Source of the DNA: an uncultured Saprospiraceae bacterium
GTDB lineage: Bacteria; Bacteroidota; Bacteroidia; Chitinophagales; Saprospiraceae
Assembly: GCA_937944245.1 (NCBI GenBank)
Contig: CALDYY010000082.1
Span: forward strand, 1 to 38,645
Direction: 5' to 3'
DNA: 38,645 bases
The position numbers and the translations under genes are program-made. Position 1 is the first letter of the stretch; each line of letters begins with the position of its first letter. The notes beneath the pieces were generated by a model. It was not told the origin of the DNA and made no database searches. It saw only the letters and a program-made list of their open reading frames with translations. Positions 17,779 through 26,156 of this stretch are shown here, piece by piece.

Positions 17779-18480
17779 ATGAAAACAAAAATTTCAATCA
17801 CTAAAATAAGCATATTTATCTTATGCTCATCAATAGTTGGTGGTGTTTGCGGACAAACACTTCAAGATAGCACTATCCTATCGAAAGATGCGCAGCGAGA
17901 TTTAAAAACGATTGGTTTGAATATCAATACTCCAGAAAATACTAAAGAGAAGTGGAGTCCTAAAAAAGTAGGCTTAGTTAGCTTGGCTATTCCGGGCGCA
18001 GGGCATATTTACAACAAACGAGGAGCATGGATAAAAGTGCCTATCACACTTGGTGTAATGGGGGGAGCTATTTATGCAATTGATTTCAATGGCAGGAATC
18101 TTAATTTACTGCAAGATGCTTATTGTCAAAAGCTATTTACCACTCCCGTAGGCAACCCTACCAGAAAAATCCCTTGTCCTGCTTTGTCTAATGTGTCCAT
18201 TCAAAGGGCGGATATTTTTCAGTTTTTAGTTGAAAATCCAAGATATACCAGTGCCTCCTTAAGGACATTGCGCAATAATTATGATCGTCAATACCAACTA
18301 TCTTGGGTGGGGCTAGTCGCTTCTCATTTACTGCTCAACGGGGTTTGGTCATTTGTGGATGCTCATTTAAACGATTTTGACATTAGCGATGATTTAAGCC
18401 TTAAAATATCGCCCCAAGTGAGTATTCCTAACTCACTTGAACCTGCTTCCGTTGGCGTAATAGTAGCCATTCAATTTTAA
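17779..18480 (+). CDS. DUF5683 domain protein
   Basis: The function is unknown. The 233-residue protein has a signal peptide (about 1-25, ending VCGQ) and the DUF5683 core: SPKKVGLVSLAIPGAGHIYN (60-79), then a hydrophobic segment (88-101). After a variable region come LRTLRNNYDRQYQLSWVG and LLNGVWSFVDAHLNDFD, followed by a C-terminal ISPQVS segment. It is probably membrane-associated in the envelope. In many Bacteroidota this gene follows parA and parB, and that order holds here (parB ends 247 bases upstream). In those genomes dapB and lepB often come next. Here a TPR gene follows instead. The spacing suggests it has its own promoter, which I could not identify. Confidence 0.85.
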   Translation: MKTKISITKISIFILCSSIVGGVCGQTLQDSTILSKDAQRDLKTIGLNINTPENTKEKWSPKKVGLVSLAIPGAGHIYNKRGAWIKVPITLGVMGGAIYAIDFNGRNLNLLQDAYCQKLFTTPVGNPTRKIPCPALSNVSIQRADIFQFLVENPRYTSASLRTLRNNYDRQYQLSWVGLVASHLLLNGVWSFVDAHLNDFDISDDLSLKISPQVSIPNSLEPASVGVIVAIQF

Positions 18481-18641
18481 AATTTTTGTTGTCTGAAAGT
18501 TTTTATAATTTAGAGTAATATTTGGGGAGGACTTGGCATTTAGGTCATTAAGGAGGCACGGTTCAAGTATTGATTAAATGAACCTAGTCCATTCAACCCG
18601 ATGTCACTTGCTAGTTCTTTCATTAATGAAAAATAAAAATA

Positions 18642-21600
18642 ATGAACTTGAAAAACATTGCAACTAGTGCAATTCTGTTACTATTCATTGCACTGTCAAA
18701 TACTTACGCTCAAAAAACAACTGTTTTTACAGAAGCCAATAGTGCATTTAAACAAGGGCTAGAGCTATTTGATAAAGGTATTTATGGTGCGGCACAAATA
18801 CAATTTGAACGCACCATAGCACTATCCTTGCCTGAGAATGAAACACAATCACAAGCAATTTACAACAAAGCCAAACTTTATTTGGCACGCTGTGCTGTAC
18901 GTCAAAATTTACCCGATGGGGAAAAGTTAATGCTTGATTTTGTGCGCGATGCTGCTCCTGACCCAGCCTCCAACGAAGCACTTATTGAACTTGCTAACTA
19001 CTATTTCAATGCTAGAGATTATGAAAAAGCTATTCAATATTATGATTTAGTGCCTGTAAACGGATTATCTGCAAAAGATAAAAGTGAGGTACTATTCAGA
19101 ACGGGCTATTCTTATTTTGCGCAGAAGCAATTCGCAAAAGCAAAAGGTAGCTTTGATCCCATTCGCAATTTACAAACCGAATATTATTATCCTACGAACT
19201 ATTATTTGGGATTGATACACTTCTTTGATGGCAATTATGGCGCTGCCATCAGTAATTTTCAGATTGTAGAGCGTTCCAACGTTCGCAAATACACTACGGT
19301 AATACCTTACTATGTTACACAAATTTACTTTGCAGAAGGTAAATACAATGACGTTTTGGATTATGCTATCCCAAAACTTAATCAGGGTGGCATCAAGGAT
19401 TTAAAAGAAATTTACCAACTGGTGGGACAAGCCTATTTTGAAAAACGCGAGTATAGAAACGCCCTACCCTACTTAGAATATTTCGCCGAGCGATCGAGCA
19501 AAATGCGGGAAGAAGAATTTTATCAACTTGGTTTTGTGTATATGGAAACCGACCAGCCAGCAAAAGCCATCAAATACTTTGAAGAACTTAATACAGTGGA
19601 TAGTGAATTAGGACAAAATGCAGCTTATAATTTAGGAGGACTCTACCTAAAAGCTAAGAATTATAGCTCGGCTAGAAGTGCATTTGCCCGTGCATCGCGA
19701 ATGACTTACAATGCACAAGTTCAAGAAAATGCTCTATTTAATTTTGCAAAACTTTCCTACGAATTGAAGTATGATACCGATGCCATTACTGCATTGCAAC
19801 AGATAAAGCCGAGTTCTCGCTACTACATTGAGGCGCAGTCTTTAATGAGCAAAATTTTCTTAGATACTAGAGATTACGAAAGAGCTATTGCCATTATGAG
19901 AACCCTACCTAGTTTAACCCCCGAACTTAGAGAAACCTTACAAAAAGTGATTTACTACAGAGGGCTTCAACTCTACCAAACAGGCAGCCAAGACCAAGCC
20001 AAACAATATTTTAGCCAATCCTTAGAAACACCTATTCATCAACCAACCAAAGCATTAGCTACTTTTTGGTTGGGCGAAATTGCACACAAAGAGAAGAAGT
20101 ATGCCGAGAGTACTCAGTTCTTAAATCAATTTTTGACAATGGCACGCCCTTTGAAAGGTTTACCCGACGAGGCATCTGTGCCAATGGCAAACTACATTCA
20201 AGGCTACAACTATTTAAAGCAAGAAAATTATGCTGGTGCGCTAGATTATTTTAAAAATGCAGTATCAGACATAAAACGCAACAGCCCATTTATTGCTAAT
20301 CAAGAAGTAAAAGATAAGATACTTGGCGATGCGGTACTACGTGCAGGCGACTGCTTATTCAAGCGCAACCAGTATCCACAAGCGATTCAATATTACGATG
20401 AAGCTATTGATAGAAAATATGCAGGGTTTGTTTATGCCCTTTACCAAAAAGCCATTATAGAAGGCTTGAGAAACAACACTACCGCTAAAATATTAGCTTT
20501 AGAGCGCATTGTGGACAATTATCCTCGTTCGCCTTATGCGGACGATGCTTTGTTACAACTAGGGATTACTTATCAAGAAATTGGAAAATTGGCAGATGCT
20601 GCAAAGCCTTTACAACGTTTAGTTCGCGAATATAAAGATAAGTCGAATTTAGTCAACCCTGCATTAATTCAGTTAGGATTGATTTCTTATAATCAAGGTC
20701 AAAAAGAAACCGCCATCAATTATTACAAGCAAATTTTTGGTAACAATCCAGAAGCTAACGAAGCGCAAACTGCGTTAAAAGCACTAGAGGAAATTTATGT
20801 GAATGATTTAGGAAATGCCGATGCTTATTTTTCTTTTCTAAAAACCATTCCAGGATATGACATCACAACTATTGGTCGAGATTCTATCAATTTCAGAGCG
20901 GCAGAGGCACAATTTGAAAATGGAAATTACAGAAGAGCTATCGAAAATTATAGCAACTACATTGCTAACTTCCCTAATGGCAGAAGCATTATCTTAGCTT
21001 ATTTCCGTCGTGGTGATTCGCACAGTGCATTAAAATTATATACCAATGCCTTAGCCGATTATGAATGGGTAGTAAAAAAAGGAACAAGTGCTTATTACAA
21101 AAGGGCACTAGAAAAAGCAGCTATTATCGCTTATAACCATGAACAGGACTTTAAAAAGTCATATGATTTTTACGCCAAGTTAGAACAGGTGGCAGACAAT
21201 AGCAATTTGCAATTAGAAGCCCAACTAGGTGCTTTACGTAGTGCTTATCGCGCCAACATGACCAATGAAGTGTACAGCCTTGCCAAAAAAGTAGCCGAAA
21301 ATTCACTAGCGACACAAGAGCAAGCGGCACTAGCCAACTTCTATTTCGGGAAAATATCATACGACAGAAAGAATTATGATGATGCGTTAAAATCCTTTCA
21401 ACAAGTTATTGCCAAAAGCGATACGGAGCAATCTGCCGAAGCACGTTATTTAATTGCTTATATTTACTATTTGCGAAGAGATTTAGAAAAAGCACAAGAA
21501 ATTGCCATTAACTCAAATCGAGAAAGTTCTCGATACCCTTATTGGGTCGCAAAAAGTATTATTTTGCTATCCGATATTTTAGCAGAAAAAGGAGATTTGT

Positions 21601-21767
21601 TCAATTCTCGTGCGGCTTTAGAAGCATTGCTCGAAAACTATAAAGGCGATGAAGAAGTAATCCAAATTGCCAAAGATAAATTGGCGCAGCTCAACCGCCG
21701 TATCCAAGCCGATAGTCGGATTGACCGCTCTACGGATAATTTTTTGGATTCAGGAGGGAACAAGTAA
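18642..21767 (+). CDS. Large periplasmic tetratricopeptide-repeat protein
   Basis: This 1041-residue exported protein has a clear signal peptide (1-23, cleavage after NTYA before Q) and TPR repeats throughout most of its length (for example ANYYFNARDYEKAIQYYD, AAYNLGGLYLKAKNYSSARS, LLQLGITYQEIGKLADAAKP). It ends in a polar tail. TPR arrays of this kind scaffold protein complexes. Similar ~1000-residue periplasmic TPR proteins are widespread in Bacteroidota, and repeats of this spacing also occur in BamD/YbgF-like envelope proteins. No enzymatic domain is visible and the partner is unknown. It follows the DUF5683 gene by 161 bases and ends in a strong hairpin shared with the convergent receptor fragment. 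Confidence 0.88.
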   Translation: MNLKNIATSAILLLFIALSNTYAQKTTVFTEANSAFKQGLELFDKGIYGAAQIQFERTIALSLPENETQSQAIYNKAKLYLARCAVRQNLPDGEKLMLDFVRDAAPDPASNEALIELANYYFNARDYEKAIQYYDLVPVNGLSAKDKSEVLFRTGYSYFAQKQFAKAKGSFDPIRNLQTEYYYPTNYYLGLIHFFDGNYGAAISNFQIVERSNVRKYTTVIPYYVTQIYFAEGKYNDVLDYAIPKLNQGGIKDLKEIYQLVGQAYFEKREYRNALPYLEYFAERSSKMREEEFYQLGFVYMETDQPAKAIKYFEELNTVDSELGQNAAYNLGGLYLKAKNYSSARSAFARASRMTYNAQVQENALFNFAKLSYELKYDTDAITALQQIKPSSRYYIEAQSLMSKIFLDTRDYERAIAIMRTLPSLTPELRETLQKVIYYRGLQLYQTGSQDQAKQYFSQSLETPIHQPTKALATFWLGEIAHKEKKYAESTQFLNQFLTMARPLKGLPDEASVPMANYIQGYNYLKQENYAGALDYFKNAVSDIKRNSPFIANQEVKDKILGDAVLRAGDCLFKRNQYPQAIQYYDEAIDRKYAGFVYALYQKAIIEGLRNNTTAKILALERIVDNYPRSPYADDALLQLGITYQEIGKLADAAKPLQRLVREYKDKSNLVNPALIQLGLISYNQGQKETAINYYKQIFGNNPEANEAQTALKALEEIYVNDLGNADAYFSFLKTIPGYDITTIGRDSINFRAAEAQFENGNYRRAIENYSNYIANFPNGRSIILAYFRRGDSHSALKLYTNALADYEWVVKKGTSAYYKRALEKAAIIAYNHEQDFKKSYDFYAKLEQVADNSNLQLEAQLGALRSAYRANMTNEVYSLAKKVAENSLATQEQAALANFYFGKISYDRKNYDDALKSFQQVIAKSDTEQSAEARYLIAYIYYLRRDLEKAQEIAINSNRESSRYPYWVAKSIILLSDILAEKGDLFNSRAALEALLENYKGDEEVIQIAKDKLAQLNRRIQADSRIDRSTDNFLDSGGNK

Positions 21768-21790
21768 ATTTGATAAAGTCTTTGATTCCT

Positions 21791-21827
21791 TTAATGAGGG
21801 TTTCATTTGAAGTGAAGCCCTCATTAA
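21791..21827. terminator. Hairpin between convergent genes, probable bidirectional terminator
   Basis: A 15-bp stem (21791-21805 with 21813-21827, one G-T pair, around TAATGAGGG/CCCTCATTA) surrounds a 7-base loop. It lies 23 bases after the TPR gene stop and 21 bases before the end of the minus-strand fragment. There is no strong T-run on either side. Confidence 0.7.
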
Positions 21828-21848
21828 TAGCTCAAGTAAATACTATCT

Positions 21849-22898
21849 TTACGACTTTATCCTACTGGATTCATCTTCTAATCCTGTGTTTCTGCGTTGG
21901 CTTTTCACTTTATTGTTTCCAATCAAATAGTTAAAGTTAAGGGCTACTCGTCGGCTATCCCAACCGCCATTTGCAACCATATACAAATCGCCAAATCGGC
22001 TTACACCTCGCCATACTTGAGTTTTAAAAATGTCGTTGATATTCAATTTGATATTGCCTTTTCCTTTCAACACTTTTTTAGCAATACCTGCATTGAGCTG
22101 CCACATTTCTTCCATTTTGAATGCCCCTTCCCAGATGGAAGGCGAGGAATAAAATCCAGAAATTTCAACAGTAAAATCTTTAGGCAGCGTAAAAGTTTGC
22201 TGCATGTAAGCATTGAAAGAGGTAACGTTAAGTGCTATTGTTTTACCCTCTCCAAAATCAGCACGATTGCGTTGATGGAACGCCGTCAAACTGGTGTAAG
22301 TGGACCACCATTCTTTGATAGGAACAGCGCCACTTACATTTAGGCTATAATTGAAGCGGTCTGCAATATTTTGATAAGTAATAAAGGCACTGGTTTCCGT
22401 TTCAGCATCGGTCAAGCGTCCAATCAAATCTGTGGTATGGTCAAAACTCAAAGTTGTATTAATCGCATAGTTAAAAGTGTGCGTCAGTTGAAATTTATTC
22501 GTGTACTCAGGCTGTAAAAAAGGATTCCCTTTTTCAAAAGTCAATTCATCCAAACGCTGACGAAAAGGATTTAAGTCTTGATAACTCGGACGATTAATCC
22601 TACGGCTATAATTAAAAACAAGGCTATTTTTATCATTCACCTGATACGTTACGCCTGCCGATGGAAATAGATTGAGGTAATTGCGTTTCACATTATCATC
22701 TTCCGTAGTAGCAAAACTGGTCAAGTTACCTTCCGAGTTGGTTTGCTCTAATCGCACACCCGCTTGAAAGTTGAACTTTCCTGATTGCTGGGCATAATTA
22801 GCATAAAGCGCATTTACGTTTTCAGTGTAAGCAAATTGGTTGGTAGCATCTCGATTTAAAATATTTTGATTATTTAGTACCAGTAATCGAGTTAGAAA
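21849..22898 (-). pseudogene. C-terminal remnant of an outer-membrane beta-barrel (TonB-dependent-receptor-like) protein
   Basis: The open frame runs from just after a stop codon (22899-22901) to the natural end at 21849, about 350 codons. The sequence matches only the C-terminal barrel of the OMP_b-brl_3 group (PF14905-like): FAYTENVNALYANYAQ, then FNFQAGVRLEQTNSEG, YLNLFPSAGVTYQV, NYSRRINRPSYQDLNPF, NPFLQPEYTNKFQL, and a final aromatic/basic strand region. Intact relatives are about 800 residues, with an N-terminal carboxypeptidase-regulatory-like domain and plug. Both are missing, as is any signal peptide. A GTG at 22757 could start a 302-residue protein, but that would begin mid-barrel. 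The break lies at about 22.9 kb, next to a second truncated gene. It is probably non-functional. Confidence 0.82.
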
Positions 22899-22920
22899 TT
22901 AAATTTGTGTTTGACTCTCT

Positions 22921-23364
22921 TTGTCGCAAGTCATATTCTTGAACATGACCATTCAAACGGGTTCTCGACATAGCACCGAATATCCTATTTTTGTGGACAT
23001 TGATAAAAGAAGAGATACTTCTAATTTAGGCAGTATTCGCCATATTGAATTTTCTAATCTCCAAATAGAAACTAGAGGCAAATGCTTAATTGCAGGTCAG
23101 CAAAAAGCACCTATCGAAAATTTGGTGTTTAACAATATTACTCTAATTGCAGCTCAAGTACCTGCTGCAGATTTAAGCGAGGCAAAAAAGCCAAGAGGAA
23201 ATAAAACACTAGAATATTATACTGATTTACAAGACTTTGCAAAAGTAAATGCTTGGTTTACTTTTGGGAACATTAAAAATTTGCATGTGCAACGTATAAT
23301 TGTTAGAGACGCTAATCAGCAAAGGGCTAACTTTTCACTAGAAAATGTTAGTCTATCAGAATAA
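22921..23364 (+). pseudogene. C-terminal remnant of a GH28-like right-handed beta-helix protein
   Basis: This 147-codon frame resembles the last coils of a pectinase-like beta-helix protein (polygalacturonase/GH28-related): FLNMTIQTGSRHSTEYPIFV, then SIRHIEFSNLQIETRGKCLI, PIENLVFNNITLI, NIKNLHVQRIIVRD and FSLENVSLSE, with the recurring hydrophobic xNITI rhythm. No signal peptide and none of the catalytic coils are present, and an in-frame stop lies at 22912-22914. A TTG (22921) or ATG (22945) could initiate a peptide but would start inside the fold. An intact relative would be about 450-550 residues. It lies 41 bases upstream of the enolase-superfamily gene, which hints at a former pectin or uronate degradation locus. 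The family call is from visual resemblance only. Confidence 0.6.
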
Positions 23365-23405
23365 TAAACTATGTAATTAGTACATTTTGTAACAAAAAAT
23401 AAATC

Positions 23406-24614
23406 ATGCTTTCAAGAAAAAATTTTCTGAGGACACTAGCAGCTAGCGTACCCGCAATAGGTATTTTTCCTCATCTTCAAGCACAAAACGCTACCTTGAC
23501 GATTCCTCATAATGATATAGTGAAAATCACTGATGTTAAATGCTATGTAATGCGCAAAGCGCTGTTTGTCAAGATAGAAACAGATGCAGGCGTAAGTGGT
23601 TGGGGTGAAGGAGATCATGATTATTCTGACATTATTGCTGAAGTAGTGAATAAAATCTGTAAACCGCTTGTGATTGGGCAAGACCCTTTTCAGCATGAAT
23701 ATTTATGGAATCAAATGTATTTTTTAGGTATTGAAGCAGGCAATTCTGGATTATTGCCTGGTGCTATTGCTGGCGTGGACAATGCACTCTGGGATTTAAA
23801 AGGTAAATTACTAGGCAAGCCAGTGCATCAAATTCTTGGAGGTAACAATGTAGAAAAGATAAAAGTATATGGCTCATTCCCTAGAGGTGAGGGCAAAAAT
23901 CGTAAAACATCAGATCAAATGGCAGCAGTAGCAGCTAGTTTTGCGGAACTAGGCTATACAACGGTAAAACCCAGAATGCAAATCCGCGAACATAATCTTG
24001 ATCCTTTGAACGACGATACTTTTGAAATCGTCAAAGCGGTACGCAAAGCAGTAGGCGATGACATTCAGATTTTCGTAGATTTTAATAATGGTTATTCTTC
24101 TGCTCGGGCAATTATGATGGCAAATAAATTATATGAACATTTGAATATTGCAGCAGTGGAAGAACCTGTTTCTCACCAAAATTACGAGGAACTTCGCAAG
24201 GTAGTGGATGCCGTACAAATACCAGTATTAGCAGGTGAACACGAGTACAACAAATGGCAATTCCGCGATTTAATTGTAACAGGTGGAGCAGATATATTGA
24301 ACACCGATGTTATTAAATGTGGTGGTATTTCAGAATGCAAAAAAGTAGCTATATTAGCAGAATGCTTCAACCGAAAAGTAATGGTGCATAATGCACGCCC
24401 CACTTTAGCCACAGCAGCTAGTCTGCAGCTTGTAGCGACGCTCAACAACGCAGAGCGCGTACAAGAGTATGCTGGCAAACGCGAAGAATTAGAACTTTCA
24501 CATCTTTTCGATAACTATTTCGAGGTAAAAGATGGGTACGTTTATTTGCCTACTTTGCCAGGCTTAGGCTTGATAGTCAATGAAAAAGAAATGGAGAAAT
24601 CTAAATTGAACTAA
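23406..24614 (+). CDS. Enolase-superfamily acid-sugar dehydratase (mandelate racemase/galactonate dehydratase-like)
   Basis: This is probably a sugar-acid dehydratase of the mandelate racemase subgroup. The 402-residue protein has an N-terminal export segment (MLSRKNFLRT, then a hydrophobic stretch to HLQA, about residue 26), a Tat-like pattern with Arg-Lys in place of Arg-Arg. The capping domain includes GVSGWGEGDHDY. The barrel shows KPR (K188, R190) after beta-strand 2, metal ligands D225 (FVDFNNGY), E252/E253 (VEEP) and E278 (AGEHEY), then D301 (NTDVIKCGG) and H328 (MVHNAR), the His-Asp pair typical of the subgroup. The exact substrate cannot be read. The GH28-like remnant just upstream suggests uronic or galactonic acid catabolism. 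Confidence 0.88.
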   Translation: MLSRKNFLRTLAASVPAIGIFPHLQAQNATLTIPHNDIVKITDVKCYVMRKALFVKIETDAGVSGWGEGDHDYSDIIAEVVNKICKPLVIGQDPFQHEYLWNQMYFLGIEAGNSGLLPGAIAGVDNALWDLKGKLLGKPVHQILGGNNVEKIKVYGSFPRGEGKNRKTSDQMAAVAASFAELGYTTVKPRMQIREHNLDPLNDDTFEIVKAVRKAVGDDIQIFVDFNNGYSSARAIMMANKLYEHLNIAAVEEPVSHQNYEELRKVVDAVQIPVLAGEHEYNKWQFRDLIVTGGADILNTDVIKCGGISECKKVAILAECFNRKVMVHNARPTLATAASLQLVATLNNAERVQEYAGKREELELSHLFDNYFEVKDGYVYLPTLPGLGLIVNEKEMEKSKLN

Positions 24615-24713
24615 GTAGTTTTATCTTAACACATTAGGAACTTAGGACATGAATAGCATTGTAGGAATAGAAGTTATCCTAATTCATCAACGCAATTCAT
24701 GCCATCTTAAATC

Positions 24714-26117
24714 TCAAAAATATACCACTTTCAACTTTTTTTCGTCCTGCATGAATCGTAAAATAATGCGTTTCACTTCTGGATTGCTCTCAAAATGCGG
24801 TCGAATGGCTGCACGGATTTGCTCGGGATGACTAACCCCATCTGATTCATCTAGGTAAGTAAATCCACAGTATTCCCCATTTTCTACCAAAACCACTGAT
24901 TTTTCAGCAGCCGTACGCCCTTGATCCAAAATCACAAAATCGCGGTCAAACATATTAGAAAGGTAGTTTTGAGCAGCAATCGCTCGCTCATTGTAGGTAT
25001 TTACATCTTCCAGTTGCCCACAAGCACCATGACACTGCTTCAAATGATAATGAAAACAAACTTTACTGTTAAAATTACTATCCAACTGGCAAAGTTTAGG
25101 GCAAAGCTCAAATTGAGCTACTGCTCTTTGCAAATGGGCTTTGGCATTGGCTACTTTAGGGTATTCTGATACAATTTGGATTTTCTTTTGCTCGCGAGTG
25201 CTTGTTTTTATGACTTCAAATGAAAGATAACCCTCTTCATTTTCAAAACAATGAATGGCATACGGGAAATTCCGAACGCGCTGCGCTCGATTGATGTAAG
25301 GACGATGTAACTTAATTTCATGCGATTCATAAAGCAAAGCAATTAACTCGCTGCCTGTGATTTCGTAGCTAATATCATGCACACAACTTTGCAGTTTGCG
25401 CGCTTTTTCAGAAATATCCGCAAAATGCTCTGCTACGCGCTTTCTAATATTGATACTTTTTCCAACATAAGCCAATCTGCCTTGCTCATCGTGAAAATAA
25501 TACACTCCACAGGCTTCAGGCAGTTCATGCAACTGCTCTATCGTGATATTGGCAGGCAATAAGGATTCTCTAATGCCTAAATTAATCAAGTCCTTAGCTT
25601 GGGATTGCCCTGTTTCTTTCGCTAAAATGCGTCCAAGCACTTCCACCGTTGCTAAAGCATCTCCCATAGCACGATGTCGCTGGTGCACTTGAATATTGAA
25701 CTCGCGAATTAAATTATCTAATCCATAAGACCTAAATCCTACAAAAGCCTGACGGCTCAAACGCACCGTACAAAGCTGTTTTCGAGTAAAAGTAAATCCC
25801 AAACGCTTAAATTCTTCTCGCAAAAACTCGTAATCGAAACGCACATTATGCGCGACAAAAATAGCACCTTCTGTTTTCTCAATGATGGTTTTAGCTACTT
25901 CGTAGAACTTTGGCGCATTGCGCACCATTTCTTGCGTAATACCAGTCAACTGCGTAATACCATAAGGAATATAGCATTCTGGATTGATGAGGCTTTCCCA
26001 ACGGTCAATTATTTTGTTACCATCATATAAAATGATGGCAATTTCTGTAATTTTATCTCTGGAAGCTTTTCCACCCGTTGTTTCTATGTCCACCACAGCA
26101 TAGCGACTATCCATCAT
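24714..26117 (-). CDS. DEDDh exonuclease fused to GIY-YIG endonuclease and UvrC-like cysteine motif
   Basis: This is a nuclease, probably for DNA repair. Residues about 6-165 form a DEDDh 3'-5' exonuclease like DnaQ/Pol III epsilon: D10 and E12 (VDIETTGG), D95 (HNVRFDYEFL), H148 and D153 (HRAMGDA). A GIY-YIG domain follows (about 204-275; GVYYFHDEQGRLAYVGKS, then RKRVAEHF), then a UvrC-like Cys cluster (C341, C352, C360, C364 in LCQL, CFHYHLKQCHGAC) with the 7- and 3-residue spacing seen in UvrC, where it binds an iron-sulfur cluster. The length is 467 residues. The ATG at 26117 is preferred over the in-frame GTG at 26144, which adds nine unmatched residues and would leave only 12 bases to the divergent gene. 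The DnaQ-GIY-YIG arrangement is known as a Cho-like family. Confidence 0.9.
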   Translation of the reverse strand: MMDSRYAVVDIETTGGKASRDKITEIAIILYDGNKIIDRWESLINPECYIPYGITQLTGITQEMVRNAPKFYEVAKTIIEKTEGAIFVAHNVRFDYEFLREEFKRLGFTFTRKQLCTVRLSRQAFVGFRSYGLDNLIREFNIQVHQRHRAMGDALATVEVLGRILAKETGQSQAKDLINLGIRESLLPANITIEQLHELPEACGVYYFHDEQGRLAYVGKSINIRKRVAEHFADISEKARKLQSCVHDISYEITGSELIALLYESHEIKLHRPYINRAQRVRNFPYAIHCFENEEGYLSFEVIKTSTREQKKIQIVSEYPKVANAKAHLQRAVAQFELCPKLCQLDSNFNSKVCFHYHLKQCHGACGQLEDVNTYNERAIAAQNYLSNMFDRDFVILDQGRTAAEKSVVLVENGEYCGFTYLDESDGVSHPEQIRAAIRPHFESNPEVKRIILRFMQDEKKLKVVYF

Positions 26118-26156
26118 GTTTCGTTTAATTACTTTACTACACACAAATAAAACAAA

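Noticed and set aside
21897-22343. 148-codon + strand frame opposite the receptor fragment
   Set aside because: It mirrors the minus-strand barrel coding sequence and has no recognisable domain or signal peptide; the minus frame clearly shows barrel motifs.
22880-22945. Insertion sequence or integrated element as cause of the truncations
   Set aside because: No transposase, terminal inverted repeat or target duplication was found around the junction.
23406-23483. Tat signal peptide on the enolase-superfamily protein
   Set aside because: The motif is SRKNFLRT, with Lys for the second Arg, so Tat export is not safely called; only a generic export segment is recorded.
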